DNA of 64,000 nucleotides from Odiellus spinosus (GCA_963920705.1 OY987231.1:7495424-7559423), one strand, 5' to 3'. Shown: positions 1-13,339, numbered from the stretch's first letter. Translations and numbers: made by a program. Notes: a model not told the origin generated them from the sequence alone.

Positions 1-711
1 TCAAACCATGGTCAGACTATGGTCAAAGTATATTCACACTTTAGTCACACTATAGACTATGCAGACTATATTTAAGACTATTTATTGATCTATTATGACG
101 TAAGTGGCCTTATTTAATCGCTCTTTTTGAACTAGGCATAGAACGTTTATTTTCGCGAGTCGTATCCTTTAATAATTTAAATTTTCCCACGGAAATCCGA
201 TACACTCTCTATCCTAGAAACAACTCTTACGTTTTCAACTTTAGCACCATCCAGAAAAATGTCAGCTCGTACCAGTACGGCGCATTCGCGCGTATTCCTA
301 TGATTGGTTGAGAAATATATCCCACGACAGATTTAATGCCTCGAGATTACAGTGGCGAGCTTCTTATATTATTTACTTCTGATCTAAATTATTGATATTA
401 AAGTATATTTGTAAGCAAAATGTGGACTCTCGATAATTTTGGAGTATCTCACTCAAAAAAATACCATATTCGTGCAATTTGAAATGATGTTTTTGTTAAT
501 CTAATCAAATTTAATAACATTCTTATAGAATAAAAATACCTAACGTTGCGAAATTAAGAAGACAACGTGGCACGAATAAATTAAGATGTTAAAGAGGATA
601 AAAAGTCATGACAAGACTAGATTGAAATTACTAATAAGTGTAACTAATACCGACGTTTAGAATCTATAATTAAAGCTAATATATATCCATAACGCCTGAC
701 CGTGAAAAACA
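1..711. other. AT-rich DNA, no gene seen
   Basis: Nothing supportable beyond a short repeated GACTATG phrase at 1-90. Confidence 0.5.
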
Positions 712-1523
712 AAAGTGAGGCTGTCACAATTTTCGAATACCTATGGATTATATTTTTAGTTTTATCATAATATTAAAACGCCATATTCAATAATTTATAC
801 CTCTGCCAGTTCACGCGTTAGAAAGAAACTTTAAAATGAAAATGTTAAAAATATATGTCATTTTTTCCAGATATATGACGTGGTTAATTTCTAAAACATA
901 ATTAACGATAATTTTGATACGAAATGTACAACTTTCGGGATAAAGTACTTTCACGAAAAAGGCCGCGCGAAAGGTACCTTATTACGTGCCATAACATACG
1001 AGAATCAACTATAGGCTTTACAATAGACGAACTCAAAATTGAAGAGGAACTTGCAGGGGCAGCGCGCCATTGGGGTACACTATTTACGCGCCGATTTGTT
1101 AAGAGATGTCGCTATCATAGTTATCATTCTGATCCTATTCTGATTGGCTAAGCTATGACGAGAGAGACAAACCAGGCGGTAAACCCTTCCCTCGCGCTTC
1201 GAGACTAGACGCGTTTCTTATATCAACGGACGTAATACGTGGATAGGTACGAGAGCGAGAGATGGAGTGAGGCGCAGGCCCGCCATCTATTGCGACAATT
1301 CATCATTATATTTGTACCCCAATGGCCGTAACCCCTGGAAGTTGGTTTATGAGTATGGATATTTCGAATTCGTCAATAGCTACGCGACCACAGTGTCATG
1401 GCCGAAAATGGCTATTTTCAAGTATTTCGATGTTTCTATGACATAAGTGTATATATATTTTGAATCGATTTTAAACGATCTTTCCGAAAATGCTCGTGAA
1501 AAATTCGTGTCAGCCTCACTTTA
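712..1523. mobile_element. GAGGCTG-family TIR element, ~810 bp
   Basis: Starts AAAGTGAGGCTGTCAC and ends GTGTCAGCCTCACTTT. No transposase frame inside, so non-autonomous. A 75-codon frame at 924-1151 is chance. Confidence 0.8.
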
Positions 1524-1904
1524 AGAGATTGGACATTCAATAAAGTGGAGGTCTATAAATAACTGCCTTTAATTAGAGGCAGTACGGCGTTTGGCAGAAC
1601 GAAGAATGAAATAGTGACTCAAAAACATGTTTTCGCGTAACTAAAAACCAGTTTAGATTAATTAGGAATAACCTGATTCGTAGGCATTCTTTTGACACGC
1701 GGGTGATAATTAAGGTTTACTCTCACTCTCACTTTAAATCGAAGAATAAGGCATTAAAATAGACAGAAATATGATTAGAATTCAACAGCTCTACGTTGAA
1801 AATACGAGAGTCGCGCCTGCTCAATAGGAAATTTGGCTTTTTGAAACCGTTTCGAGTGTTCAAATCGACTCTAAAGATACGTTCACACTAGAGACTTTAG
1901 CTAC

Positions 1905-2735
1905 GGTCACCCTATCATTTCTTAATCGGTTTGAAACGGTAAAATCAAACCGATATTCAACTCGTCAGGAATCGTTTTAAGCCTCACGTGTTCACGCATT
2001 AGCCGCGTTCATACTAGGCCTTGGAATCGATTTAAACCGTTTGAAAACGTTTCTCTGGAGTCGTGTGAACGGGAAACCGTCTTTTATCGAATCGGTTTGA
2101 TTCGATTTCTCGAAACTGCTTCAGGAACCAGTTCCATACCGAATCGGTTTCAACAACCGATAGATGAAGCTACAATAAACCGATTTATAAAGATAATTTG
2201 TGAACGCGTGACGCTTAAAACGATTCCTGACGATTTGAATATCGGTTTGATTTTACCGTAGCTATAATCTTAATAAATCGATTTATCGTAGCTTCATCTA
2301 TCGGTTGTTGAAACCGAATCGGTATGAAACTGGTTCCGAAGCAGTTTCAAAAAATTGAATCAAATCGATTCGAGAAAAGTTTCCAATTCACAGGATTCCA
2401 GCGAAACGTTTTGAACCGATTTCAATAGCTACGGTCACACTAGCATTTCTTAATCGATTCGAAATGGTATAATCAAACCTATATTCAATCGTCAGGAATC
2501 GTTTCAAGCTTCACGTGTTCACACATTACCTTTATAAATCAATTTATTGTAGCTTCATCTATCGGTTGTTGAAACCGAAACGGTAGGAAACTGGTTCCCG
2601 AAGCAGTTTCGAGAAATCGAATCAAATCGATTCGAGAAAAGACTGTTTCCCGTTCACACGACTCTAGCGCAACGTTTTGAAACGGTTTAAAACGATTCCA
2701 AGGCCTAGTATGAACGCAGCTGATTGATTCCAAGG
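1905..2735. mobile_element. Cluster of foldback copies of the TTCACACTAG-type MITE
   Basis: Inverted arms: CAACCGATAGATGAAGCTAC at 2154-2173 pairs with its complement at 2288-2307, and a further partial copy follows at about 2425-2735. Frames at 2539-2733 are part of the repeat. Confidence 0.75.
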
Positions 2736-2739
2736 CCTA

Positions 2740-3015
2740 TGAACGCAGCTTTAGAAACCGTTTTCAAACCATTCTAAATCTTCGTGTCTTTGAAGATAAT
2801 ATTTATATATTTTGAGAAATAATCTTTACAGTTGACCTCAAAATTTTATAATTTGACCTTTATAAAACTGTTTCAAAGTCTCTAGTGCGAGCACGGCTTT
2901 CGAGATATTCTATTTTTTGATAGAATTAGAATTACACGGGTGACCACAAAATTTTATAATTTGACCATTACAACACGGTTCAAAACGGTTTGAACGTATC
3001 TAGTGTGAACGAGGG
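2740..3015. mobile_element. Short GTGTGAAC-ended elements (two overlapping fragments)
   Basis: CGCAGCTTTAGAAACCG... to GTCTCTAGTGCGAGCACGG, then a second right end ATCTAGTGTGAACGAGG. Same layout as 22860-23039. Confidence 0.6.
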
Positions 3016-3375
3016 TTTATTTGAAAAATACAACGTTTCATTATTTAAAGAGATTAGAAACTCCAGTAGAAAAGCCACGATCGAACCCAAGAAACTAAGC
3101 TTACAACGATGTTTATTATCTCCCGCAACAGGCGGTGCGAGCGTGCGATGGCCAAAAATAAATCGCGGAAGAAGAGGCGCGGTTCTAGCCTAGTTAAAAA
3201 TCACTTCGAGAAAAATAGGCACATTTCAGATCATCCACACGTGGTCTTTTAAATTACTTTTCAGTCTCACTCGCGATATATCCTACATCTCTTTTATATT
3301 TTCGACAATATTGTAGTATTTCTAGCAACGAACTGACAACTCAAATAAAATTAAGAAAAAAAAATTCTTAATTTG

Positions 3376-4074
3376 AAGGGAGGCTGTCATGGATTTTTCA
3401 TGAACTTCAAATGAAAATTGTGTAGCATTTTCGGAAAAATCGTTAAAAAACGATTCGAAATATATATAAGCTACGGTCACACTTGCATTTCTTAATCGGT
3501 TTGAAACGGTAAAATCAAAACGATATTAAAATCGCCAGGAATCGTTTTAAGCGTTACGTGTTCACGCGTTATCTTTATAAATCGATTTATTGTAGCTTCA
3601 TCTATCGGTTGTTGAAACCGAATCGGTATGAAACTGGTTCCCGAAGCAGTTTCCAGAAATCGAATCAAATTGATTTGAGAAAAGACGGTTTCCTGTTCAC
3701 ACGACTCTAGCGAAACGTTTTGAAACGGTTTAAATCGATTCCCAGGACTAGTGTGAACGCAGCTCAACATATGTTATAGAAACAATTTCCTCGACAGTAA
3801 AAATACAAATTTTATAATCGCCATTTTCGAAATTTTAAAAATAAAAATCAAATCCAACCTTTCGTATCAAAATTATGGTTAATTACGTTCCAGAAATAAA
3901 CTACGTCATATATCGAAAAAAAAAAAAAAATTATCTATAAATTTTTGAAATTTTCATTTTGAAGTTTCTAAAGAACCCAGAGGTATAAAATTTTAAATAT
4001 GACGTTTTAATAGTATGATAAAACTAAAACTATAATCCATAGGTATTCGAAAAAAATGGTGAGAGCCTCACTTT
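3376..4074. mobile_element. GAGGCTG-family element interrupted by a nested MITE
   Basis: Termini AGGGAGGCTGTCAT and GAGAGCCTCACTTT. The segment 3469-3764 interrupts a TATATATA...ATGTTATAG stretch that is continuous in the copy near 4690, showing a later insertion. Confidence 0.78.
3469..3764. mobile_element. TTCACACTAG-type MITE, ~296 bp, nested
   Basis: Ends AGCTACGGTCACACTTGC and GACTAGTGTGAACGCAGCT form an imperfect TIR. Internal TTGAAACGG/CCGATTT phrases are shared with 1905-2735 and 13660-14010. Confidence 0.78.
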
Positions 4075-4614
4075 GATTTAATAAAAATTTAAATATTTTT
4101 TAAGGGCATCTAGTATTTTTTTCACATGTTACAAAACCTTTTACTTCCACATAGCACCACTTTAATGTAGTAAAACCGGAAGTCTACGGCTTTAATTTAC
4201 TTCCGGTAAAACGTGTCTATAGTAAAATAGGTCGTGTGAATATTACGAGAGATCGTACCAACTTGTTTCTTTCTTTTCCGCTTGAAAAACAAAACTAGAA
4301 ATACACAGACCGACTGTCAACTTGGAAGAAGAACGCCCACGCACTCATTGAAGGAAAATATTGTAACTCCCCTCTGATTGATTGAACGGCGTAATACATA
4401 CGTTGAAAACCGCGTGGCGACTCGTATACTAACGAGATCTCTCGACTGATGTTAACTATCAGCGACTAAATTTTCTCAAAAATCAAAAACTAGATAATAT
4501 TTTTCCAGGTGAAAATAATAGGATTATTTTGTCGTCATTTTAAGATAATGATTAGTACAAATGACAGTTCAAAGAACTTAAAATATTTATAGATAATTGA
4601 ATTTAAATCATGAT

Positions 4615-5036
4615 AAAGTGAGGCTTTCACGAATTTTTCATGAACTCTAAATGGAAATTAAGTTGCATTTTCGGAAAGATCATCAAAAAATGATTCAAAA
4701 TATATATACTTATGTTATAGAACAAATTACAGCAAAAGTAAAATTACATATTTTATAATCGCCATTTTCGAAATTCATAAAATAAGATTTCCCCGCAATA
4801 CTACGTCATCATTACGGTCGTGTGGCTATTCCCGCGTGTTGATTCCCGCGCGTTCTGGCACCAATGATAAGGTCGCTTTCGCGCGGTCTTTTTCGTAAAA
4901 GTACATATCGTATAAACTACGTCATACATCGGGAAAACATTAGCTATATATTATTGAGATTTTTATTTTGAAGTTTCATAAGAACGCGTCAACCCAGAGA
5001 TATAAAATTTTGAATATAGTGTATTAATCAAACACT
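4615..5036. mobile_element. GAGGCTG-family element, 3'-truncated
   Basis: Begins AAAGTGAGGCTTTCACG with the typical TTTTTCATGAACT follow-on. It contains the conserved inner TTTCGCGCGGTC phrase and loses similarity before the heat-shock-element satellite, without a right TIR. Confidence 0.68.
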
Positions 5037-5132
5037 ATTAATTTACAATGTCCGTACGTGTGAACGTTCGTAACTTTTTCCATAATGTTCTAGAAGCCTG
5101 TTATATGTAGGAAAAGTCTACAACAAGCTAGA

Positions 5133-7973
5133 ACATTCTAGAAAATTCCACAACATTCTAGAAAATTCCACAACATTCTAGAAAATTCCACAACATTCTA
5201 GAAAATTCCACAACATTCTAGAAAATTCCACAACATTCTAGAAAATTCCACAACATTCTAGAAAATTCCACAACATTCTAGAAAATTCCACAACATTCTA
5301 GAAAATTCCACAACATTCTAGAAAATTCCACAACATTTCTAGAAAATTCCACAACATTTCTAGAAAATTCCACAACATTTCTAGAAAATTCCACAACATT
5401 TCTAGAAAATTCCACAACATTTCTAGAAAATTCCACAACATTTCTAGAAAATTCCACAACATTTCTAGAAAATTCCACAACATTTCTAGAAAATTCCACA
5501 ACATTTCTAGAAAATTCCACAACATTTCTAGAAAATTCCACAACATTTCTAGAAAATTCCACAACATTTCTAGAAAATTCCACAACATTTCTAGAAAATT
5601 CCACAACATTTCTAGAAAATTCCACAACATTTCTAGAAAATTCCACAACATTTCTAGAAAATTCCACAACATTTCTAGAAAATTCCACAACATTTCTAGA
5701 AAATTCCACAACATTTCTAGAAAATTCCACAACATTTCTAGAAAATTCCACAACATTTCTAGAAAATTCCACAACATTTCTAGAAAATTCCACAACATTT
5801 CTAGAAAATTCCACAACATTTCTAGAAAATTCCACAACATTTCTAGAAAATTCCACAACATTTCTAGAAAATTCCACAACATTTCTAGAAAATTCCACAA
5901 CATTTCTAGAAAATTCCACAACATTTCTAGAAAATTCCACAACATTTCTAGAAAATTCCACAACATTTCTAGAAAATTCCACAACATTTCTAGAAAATTC
6001 CACAACATTTCTAGAAAATTCCACAACATTTCTAGAAAATTCCACAACATTCTAGAAAATTCCACAACATTCTAGAAAATTCCTCAACATTCTAGAAAAT
6101 TCCTCAACATTCTAGAAAATTCCTCAACATTCTAGAAAATTCCACAACATTCTAGAAAATTCCACAACATTCTAGAAAATTCCACAACATTCTAGAAAAT
6201 TCCACAACATTCTAGAAAATTCCACAACATTCTAGAAAATTCCACAACATTCTAGAAAATTCCACAACATTCTAGAAAATTCCACAACATTCTAGAAAAT
6301 TCCACAACATTCTAGAAAATTCCACAACATTCTAGAAAATTCCACAACATTCTAGAAAATTCCACAACATTTCTAGAAAATTCCACAACATTTCTAGAAA
6401 ATTCCACAACATTCTAGAAAATTCCACAACATTCTAGAAAATTCCACAACATTCTAGAAAATTCCACAACATTCTAGAAAATTCCACAACATTCTAGAAA
6501 ATTCCACAACATTTCTAGAAAATTCCACAACATTTCTAGAAAATTCCACAACATTTCTAGAAAATTCCACAACATTTCTAGAAAATTCCACAACATTTCT
6601 AGAAAATTCCACAACATTTCTAGAAAATTCCACAACATTTCTAGAAAATTCCACAACATTTCTAGAAAATTCCACAACATTTCTAGAAAATTCCACAACA
6701 TTTCTAGAAAATTCCACAACATTTCTAGAAAATTCCACAACATTTCTAGAAAATTCCACAACATTTCTAGAAAATTCCACAACATTTCTAGAAAATTCCA
6801 CAACATTTCTAGAAAATTCCACAACATTTCTAGAAAATTCCACAACATTTCTAGAAAATTCCACAACATTTCTAGAAAATTCCACAACATTTCTAGAAAA
6901 TTCCACAACATTTCTAGAAAATTCCACAACATTTCTAGAAAATTCCACAACATTTCTAGAAAATTCCACAACATTTCTAGAAAATTCCACAACATTTCTA
7001 GAAAATTCCACAACATTTCTAGAAAATTCCACAACATTTCTAGAAAATTCCACAACATTTCTAGAAAATTCCACAACATTTCTAGAAAATTCCACAACAT
7101 TTCTAGAAAATTCCACAACATTTCTAGAAAATTCCACAACATTTCTAGAAAATTCCACACATTTCTAGAAAATTCCACACATTTCTAGAAAATTCCACAC
7201 ATTTCTAGAAAATTCCACACATTTCTAGAAAATTCCACACATTTCTAGAAAATTCCACACATTTCTAGAAAATTCCACACATTTCTAGAAAATTCCATCA
7301 CATTTCTAGAAAATTCCATCACATTTCTAGAAAATTCCATCACATTCTAGAAAATTCCATCACATTCTAGAAAATACCGCAACATTCTAGAAAATACCGC
7401 AACATTCTAGAAAATACCGCAACATTCTAGAAAATTCCTCAACATTCTAGAAAATTCCGCAACATTCTAGAAAATTCCGAAACATTCTAGAAAATTCCGA
7501 AACATTCTAGAAAATTCCGCAACATTCTAGAAAATTCCGCAACATTCTAGAAAATTCCGCAACATTCTAGAAAATTCCGCAACATTCTAGAAAATTCCGC
7601 AACATTCTAGAAAATTCCGCAACATTCTAGAAAATTCCGCAACATTCTAGAAAATTCCGCAACATTCTAGAAAATTCCGCAACATTCTAGAAAATTCCGC
7701 AACATTCTAGAAAATTCCGCAACATTCTAGAAAATTCCGCAACATTCTAGAAAATTCCGCAACATTCTAGAAAATTCCGCAACATTCTAGAAAATTCCGC
7801 AACATTCTAGAAAATTCCGCAACATTCTAGAAAATTCCGCAACATTCTAGAAAATTCCGCAACATTCTAGAAAATTCCGCAACATTCTAGAAAATTCCGC
7901 AACATTCTAGAAAATTCCACAACATTCTAGAAAATTCCACAACATTCTAGAAAATTCCACAACATTCTAGAAC
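5133..7973. repeat. Satellite of 20/21-bp units, each with a heat-shock-element match
   Basis: About 138 units of ACATTCTAGAAAATTCCACA (20 bp) or its 21-bp form with an extra T. Read as 5-bp modules the unit is aTTCt-aGAAa-aTTCc-acaac, so each copy has a three-module nTTCnnGAAnnTTCn site; 21-bp copies keep it. Variants are in blocks: 20 bp at both ends and about 6041-6500, 21 bp at about 5331-6040 and 6510-7145, a shortened CACA form at 7150-7300, and CCGCAAC units after about 7370. Long minus-strand open frames here are by-products. Confidence 0.95.
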
Positions 7974-8748
7974 ATTCAAAAAAGATCGTTTAAAAAATGC
8001 TTTTCTTTTCATGAACTTTCAGTTTTAAAATCTGTTTGCTAGCAGTATGATAAAACTAAAAATGTAATCCATGGGTATTCGAAATGGTTTCAGTTTGGAG
8101 GAAGGAAACCCCTTTCCTTCCGCCAAGGTTTCAGTCTCAGTTTAACCACGAGCATCCTGATATATTGTCAAAGATAAATAAATAATTATCAATACAAAAA
8201 TACGTCAAGATATACACCAGTTCTGAATCGTTTCGAACCTCAATCAACAAGTTGTCTATATAAAAACGAACCTGAACCGTTCAGAACTGACGAATCCCTT
8301 AAATTTTAGAGGCTTAAAAATACATTTAAAATTTGCGAATACGGCATTGGCTATAAAAACAAACTTGGAAATTAAAGTTCTCTAAGACGGGGTACCAAAA
8401 ATTATTCAAAATAAACAGGTTTTTCTTCGGCAAAGACGTAAAACCGTTAGAAGATAAGGCATCCAGCTGCGCGCTTAGATTTTAGACTTTAAAGAGTATT
8501 TTTGCATCCACGGATCTATAGTTGACATTTATTTAGGACACTCGTAAAAATTTGGGGAAGAAAAAAAAACCTTCCCCAACTGTTCTAAGTACATAAGAGT
8601 ATAGAACAGGGATCATAAAACAGTATGGAAATGGAGCATTTACGTTCGAAACGTAAGAAAAATACTAAGTATCGTAAATTTTAAAAGTTAAACAAGATAA
8701 TGATGGTAATTACGAGAAAATATTTCCTGCAATATACAATAATTTACT

Positions 8749-9589
8749 TAGAGCTCGGAATCAGATAATGAATAACTTAGGATATCCATGGCTTTTTTCA
8801 CGTATTTTAATCTCGGTTAAATTGTATGTTAATATAAAACCACTAATTATACATGTATAAACAGACGAGTATCAAATGGATACGAATTATACGGAGATAA
8901 AATTTTAAGCTTGATTAATAAACAAATTACGCGTTTATTCAAACGGATAATGCGAAGATAAAAATACAACGTTTTCGAAATCCGTGTAGAATGAAATATA
9001 ATAATTAAATTTTAATCTAAATTGAAGGAACAGCGACTAAATGACTACATTCTAGCTTTGAGACCTCAATTTGGGTTAAAATCAATGAAGAAACTCCAGT
9101 TTCAAATGTTTCTTATCGGCGAATGAATAACTCGTATAACCAAGAATCCATTCAGGTTCCATAAGAATATGGGAGCATAGCTTTAGCCTCTGGTACCATC
9201 CTCCCAAACTTTGTAACAAAAGTTCGTCTGCAATTTTCGCAACATTTGTACGCTTAGATCTTTTTTCGGTCGGCTCCATTTTTATTACCCAAAATATTAT
9301 TTCAAGGTCGTCAGTGGCGCGGGTTAATAATAGATGTCAGGAGCGATTTACTTGAAAAATCGATTCGAAGCAGACGAACTTTTGCTACAAAGTTTGTGAG
9401 GATGGATATTGAATCGCGGCCCTCCCATATTCTTATGGAACCTGAATGAATTCGAATAAAACTTTTGCCTTACATTCAGATACGTTAACTCGAATAAGAA
9501 ATGGATATTTTTCGCGAACTGTTAGTATTTGATTGACATTCACGATGGTCTTATTCAATTAACAAAAAATACATGAATTTCGAGTTCTA
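8749..9589. mobile_element. GAGCTCGGAAT-family TIR element with nested insertion
   Basis: Left TAGAGCTCGGAAT, right ATTTCGAGTTCTA. The host phrase GGCGAATGAATAACTCGTAT is cut by a second element at 9141; in the copies at 21370 and 34755 it is uninterrupted. Confidence 0.75.
9141..9452. mobile_element. CAAGAATCCATTCAGG-family MITE (nested copy)
   Basis: Long TIR: CAAGAATCCATTCAGGTTCC at the left, GGAACCTGAATGAATTC at the right. A 65-codon minus frame across it is not a gene. Confidence 0.8.
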
Positions 9590-9599
9590 AATTTAGTGA

Positions 9600-11200
9600 T
9601 ACGAGGTTCGTACATCATTTAGAAAATGAATTCAAAATAATGGTAGAAATATAGGAAAATAGGGCTGAAAATAAATTAGGGCGAGAGGTCGGTGTTGTGG
9701 TGCTATAAACTCGGTTCACTTTTTTTTTTTTAGTTTGCAACAGTTTTGAGGTTTTTTTTTTTTTATTATTATATAGGTTTCCTATGATTTTAACTAATAA
9801 TTTGAATTTCCCTGAGTTTATTTTACTAAAAATCAATTCCCCTGATATTTCCATATTTTCCATGTTTGAAGGTACTCATTCTAGAAACTTTGCTCTGTTG
9901 AAATTGGTTTAAAAACGGATTAGCATTTTAGGCCGAAGGTGCAATGGGTTAGGCTTCATCCGTAACACCAAAACACTACGGTTGGAACACTTTTAAAGGC
10001 GTAATAAAGAAATATTTGTCCGCAACAGACTTTTTGCGGATGGCCGCGTCATCCCTCCCTCTTTGCTAATCAAACTACAAATTAGATTTAGCCATTTCTT
10101 TAAACTTTCATGGACTTTTCTACCATTTCGCCGTTTTGTTTATCAAATTAGTTCAGTATTAGCTCTGTTAATTCACAAACTAAGATGTCTAAATTTTCTA
10201 CAAAATATCGGAGGTTCTTGGAAAAAACGGAAATTCTTGGAAAAATCGCAAATTCTTGGAAAACTTTTGATCCATCCACTATACTTCGACTTTCACGATC
10301 ACAAAAATATGGTCTATAGATGAAGGGACCAATTTGGAAGAATTAGAAGCCCAATTACTTCGACTCCAAGGACCCGACCAGAATTCGAGGTTCTTGTTGT
10401 CTCAACTATATCTACCATAGACGTATAATATATAAGAACTTATATATTATTATATGTCTATGATAACTACTCCACGAATCACGAGTCACGTTAAAAAGTT
10501 TCTTTCATAAACGCCGACTTCCCTAACAAAATTTAACTAATATGTTCCATATTTTGAATCGATACGAATTTTTGTGTACTGTGTATTGTACCGGCAACCA
10601 CATATTACCGACAAGACAAAAATCTGAATCTTTTCCGATTTTTCTTACAATTCAGAGACATTTCCCGATTGCTTCAATCAACGCGAACGAGTCATTATTA
10701 TTTTTCTGTGTCTTAAATATTACTCGTAACATAAAGAAATTACTAAATCGTTTGCTATAAATAAACCTAATATATTGATCTTCTTTAATTTGACATTTTT
10801 ATTGACATGGGAAATGTAAAACTTAAAAGAGGTTTCATTTTACAACCTAATTTTTCTGAACGCGCCAAAAACTTTAAAACGTGCTTAAGCGAAATACGAT
10901 TTGTTAAAATTAATTCAGTAAACGCGAAGTTCAGTTAGTTCTTGGCATCGACTATAGTAAAGCTATATCTTTCCGTAGCTTTGCCACTAATTGATAAGTC
11001 AAACTGATTTAAACGCACGCGCGCCGCAAATTTCAACCTGGATCAGCAAAAATTGGCGCCAAGATCTCGCGCGCTTTTTTTCTTTATTTTATGGAACGTA
11101 TTCTTACGTGTTTTATTACTTTAAAGGGAGGGTGTAAAGTTAAATTAAGTTATTAAGTAAATTAATTATAACTAATTCACGACGAAACATTACGGCAGGG
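9600..11200. other. Non-coding DNA
   Basis: Only a three-copy TTCTTGGAAAAA repeat at about 10212-10262 and a TATATA palindrome at 10428-10455. The short frames have no coding signature. Confidence 0.5.
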
Positions 11201-11440
11201 AGACCAGTCATTTAAATTAAATTTTCTTATAGGAATTAAAGGATTTTTCTCCAATATATAGGATATTATACAGGATACCAAATTTTGTTCTATAGGATAA
11301 TATAGGAAATAGAGAATTTTATAGTGAAAATTTCAGTAAACAATACCCTTTAAAAAATAATATTTTCAGGGAGTAAAGTCATAAATTTCAATTCCTTATA
11401 GGAAATATAGGATTTTTTCCAAAATATAGGATTATACAGA

Positions 11441-12592
11441 GTTTGTTTGAGATACCCTTACCCCTTTAGGCTGCTCCAGCTCTAATTGTTAAAAGCAATA
11501 TACAAATCTTAGCTAACTAAACATTCAGGTTTTTGACGACTGGGCGATATTTTTTGATTCAAAAATGACTATTAAAGTCTCAAAATTATAGGATTTTATA
11601 TGACATTTCAAGGAAATACAGGATAATATAGGACATGTTGGAAAATACAGGATAATATAGGACATGTTGGAAAATACAGGATAATATAGGACATGTTGGA
11701 AAATACAGGATAATATAGGACATGTTGGAAAATACAGGATAATATAGGACATGTTGGAAAATACAGGATAATATAGGACATGTTGGAAAATACAGGATAA
11801 TATAGGACATGTTGGAAAATACAGGATAATATAGGACATGTTGGAAAATACAGGATAATATAGGACATGTTGGAAAATACAGGATAATATAGGACATGTT
11901 GGAAAATACAGGATAATATAGGACATGTTGGAAAATACAGGATAATATAGGACATGTTGGAAAATACAGGATAATATAGGACATGTTGGAAAATACAGGA
12001 TAATATAGGACATGTTGGAAAATACAGGATAATATAGGACATGTTGGAAAATACAGGATAATATAGGACATGTTGGAAAATACAGGATAATATAGGACAT
12101 GTTGGAAAATACAGGATAATATAGGACATGTTGGAAAATACAGGATAATATAGGACATGTTGGAAAATACAGGATAATATAGGACATGTTGGAAAATACA
12201 GGATAATATAGGACATGTTGGAAAATACAGGATAATATAGGACATGTTGGAAAATACAGGATAATATAGGACATGTTGGAAAATACAGGATAATATAGGA
12301 CATGTTGGAAAATACAGGATAATATAGGACATGTTGGAAAATATAGGATTTAATAGGAATTATAGGACCACTGGGCTCCCTGTAATAATTTTATTTTCCA
12401 TTTATACGACATAGCCTAGCCACGACTCAGTATTCATTTAGATATTTAATTAGCTCGCAATCGTTAAGGGCTTGTTTGAGCTCCCCCACCCCTTTAGGTA
12501 GCTCCGGCTCTAATTGTGAGAAGCAATATACAAATCTAGCTAATAGGGCCTTGCTTTACGTGAAACATTCAATTTTTCGACGGAGGGGCGAT
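11441..12592. repeat. Direct repeat of about 110 bp flanking the 29-bp array
   Basis: The segment at 11441-11552 (CCCTTTAGG, CTCTAATTGT, AGCAATATACAAATCT, CATTCA, GGGCGAT) recurs at about 12473-12592 in the same orientation with small insertions, roughly 1.03 kb away. Confidence 0.75.
11613..12341. repeat. 29-bp minisatellite, about 25 near-identical copies
   Basis: Unit TACAGGATAATATAGGACA plus TGTTGGAAAA. Nearly perfect homogeneity indicates recent expansion. Flanks (11200-11610, 12342-12370) contain degenerate single versions of the same TATAGGA phrase, so the array grew inside an older sequence. Overlapping minus-strand frames are artefacts. Confidence 0.95.
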
Positions 12593-12659
12593 TATTGGAC
12601 TTTATAGGTCATTTCTAGAAAAACAGGACATGTTTCAGGAATGTTTTACAGGAATCATA

Positions 12660-13339
12660 GGACCACGCGATTTAGCGCAGCGGGTGTCGAACCCCACGTG
12701 TTGTGGCGATTTTATAATGTTAAATGCGATTGGTCAAAGGTCTTCAATTAATTTAATGTTAAATTTCTACGATTTATTTCCTCCTAAATGTTTACTATGC
12801 AAACATATTTTGCTTTAAGTAGAAACAAAAAAAATCTATAAAAATCACATGATTTTCCTCTTCGCTATATCTTTAAGACGGCAAAACGTTACGCCAATTC
12901 AACGTAGAATTCTTAGGGAGATTGTTGTGAAAAAATATAGAGTAGAAAACACTTTGTCGCGTCACGGGCCAGAGGTTTTAGTTCATTTCATTCATTATAT
13001 AACGCGACGCACCCTATAGACTAATACCTACAAGGTTTTCTTTACGGAAGATCCCTTAATATTGGGTATGATCCCCATAATGAACCACTGTCAAATATTT
13101 TAAACATATGGGTGAAGGAGAAAAATTCCAGAATTTCCCAAAATAAATAATTTAGTCACAAATTCAGGGAGTCGGCCATATTCTATAGATTCCAGTTGCA
13201 GAAGTTTTCATTAGCTTCGTAGAAAAGTTTTAGCTAAAGTATATTGGGCTAGTTAGCTCGTTCGTTACAGGATACGTCACGGGGTCGGGGAAGTCTTTTT
13301 AAACCAATACAGGCATTGAAACATTTTAAACGTACTTAA
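12660..13339. other. Non-coding DNA
   Basis: Nothing convincing. The TGTCGAACCCC phrase at about 12688 resembles a tRNA B-box but has no matching cloverleaf. Confidence 0.45.

Noticed and set aside
5278-7178. Minus-strand open frames of 234-255 codons (NVVEFSR / MLWNFLE repeats)
   Set aside because: Direct translation of the 21-bp satellite; 21 is a multiple of 3 and the unit lacks stops in two frames. They end where the unit changes to 20 bp.
11525-12332. Three overlapping minus-strand frames of 231-249 codons
   Set aside because: Artefact of the 29-bp array, which cycles through all three frames without a stop.
12670-12720. tRNA-like B box TGTCGAACCCC
   Set aside because: No A box at the right distance and no acceptor stem.
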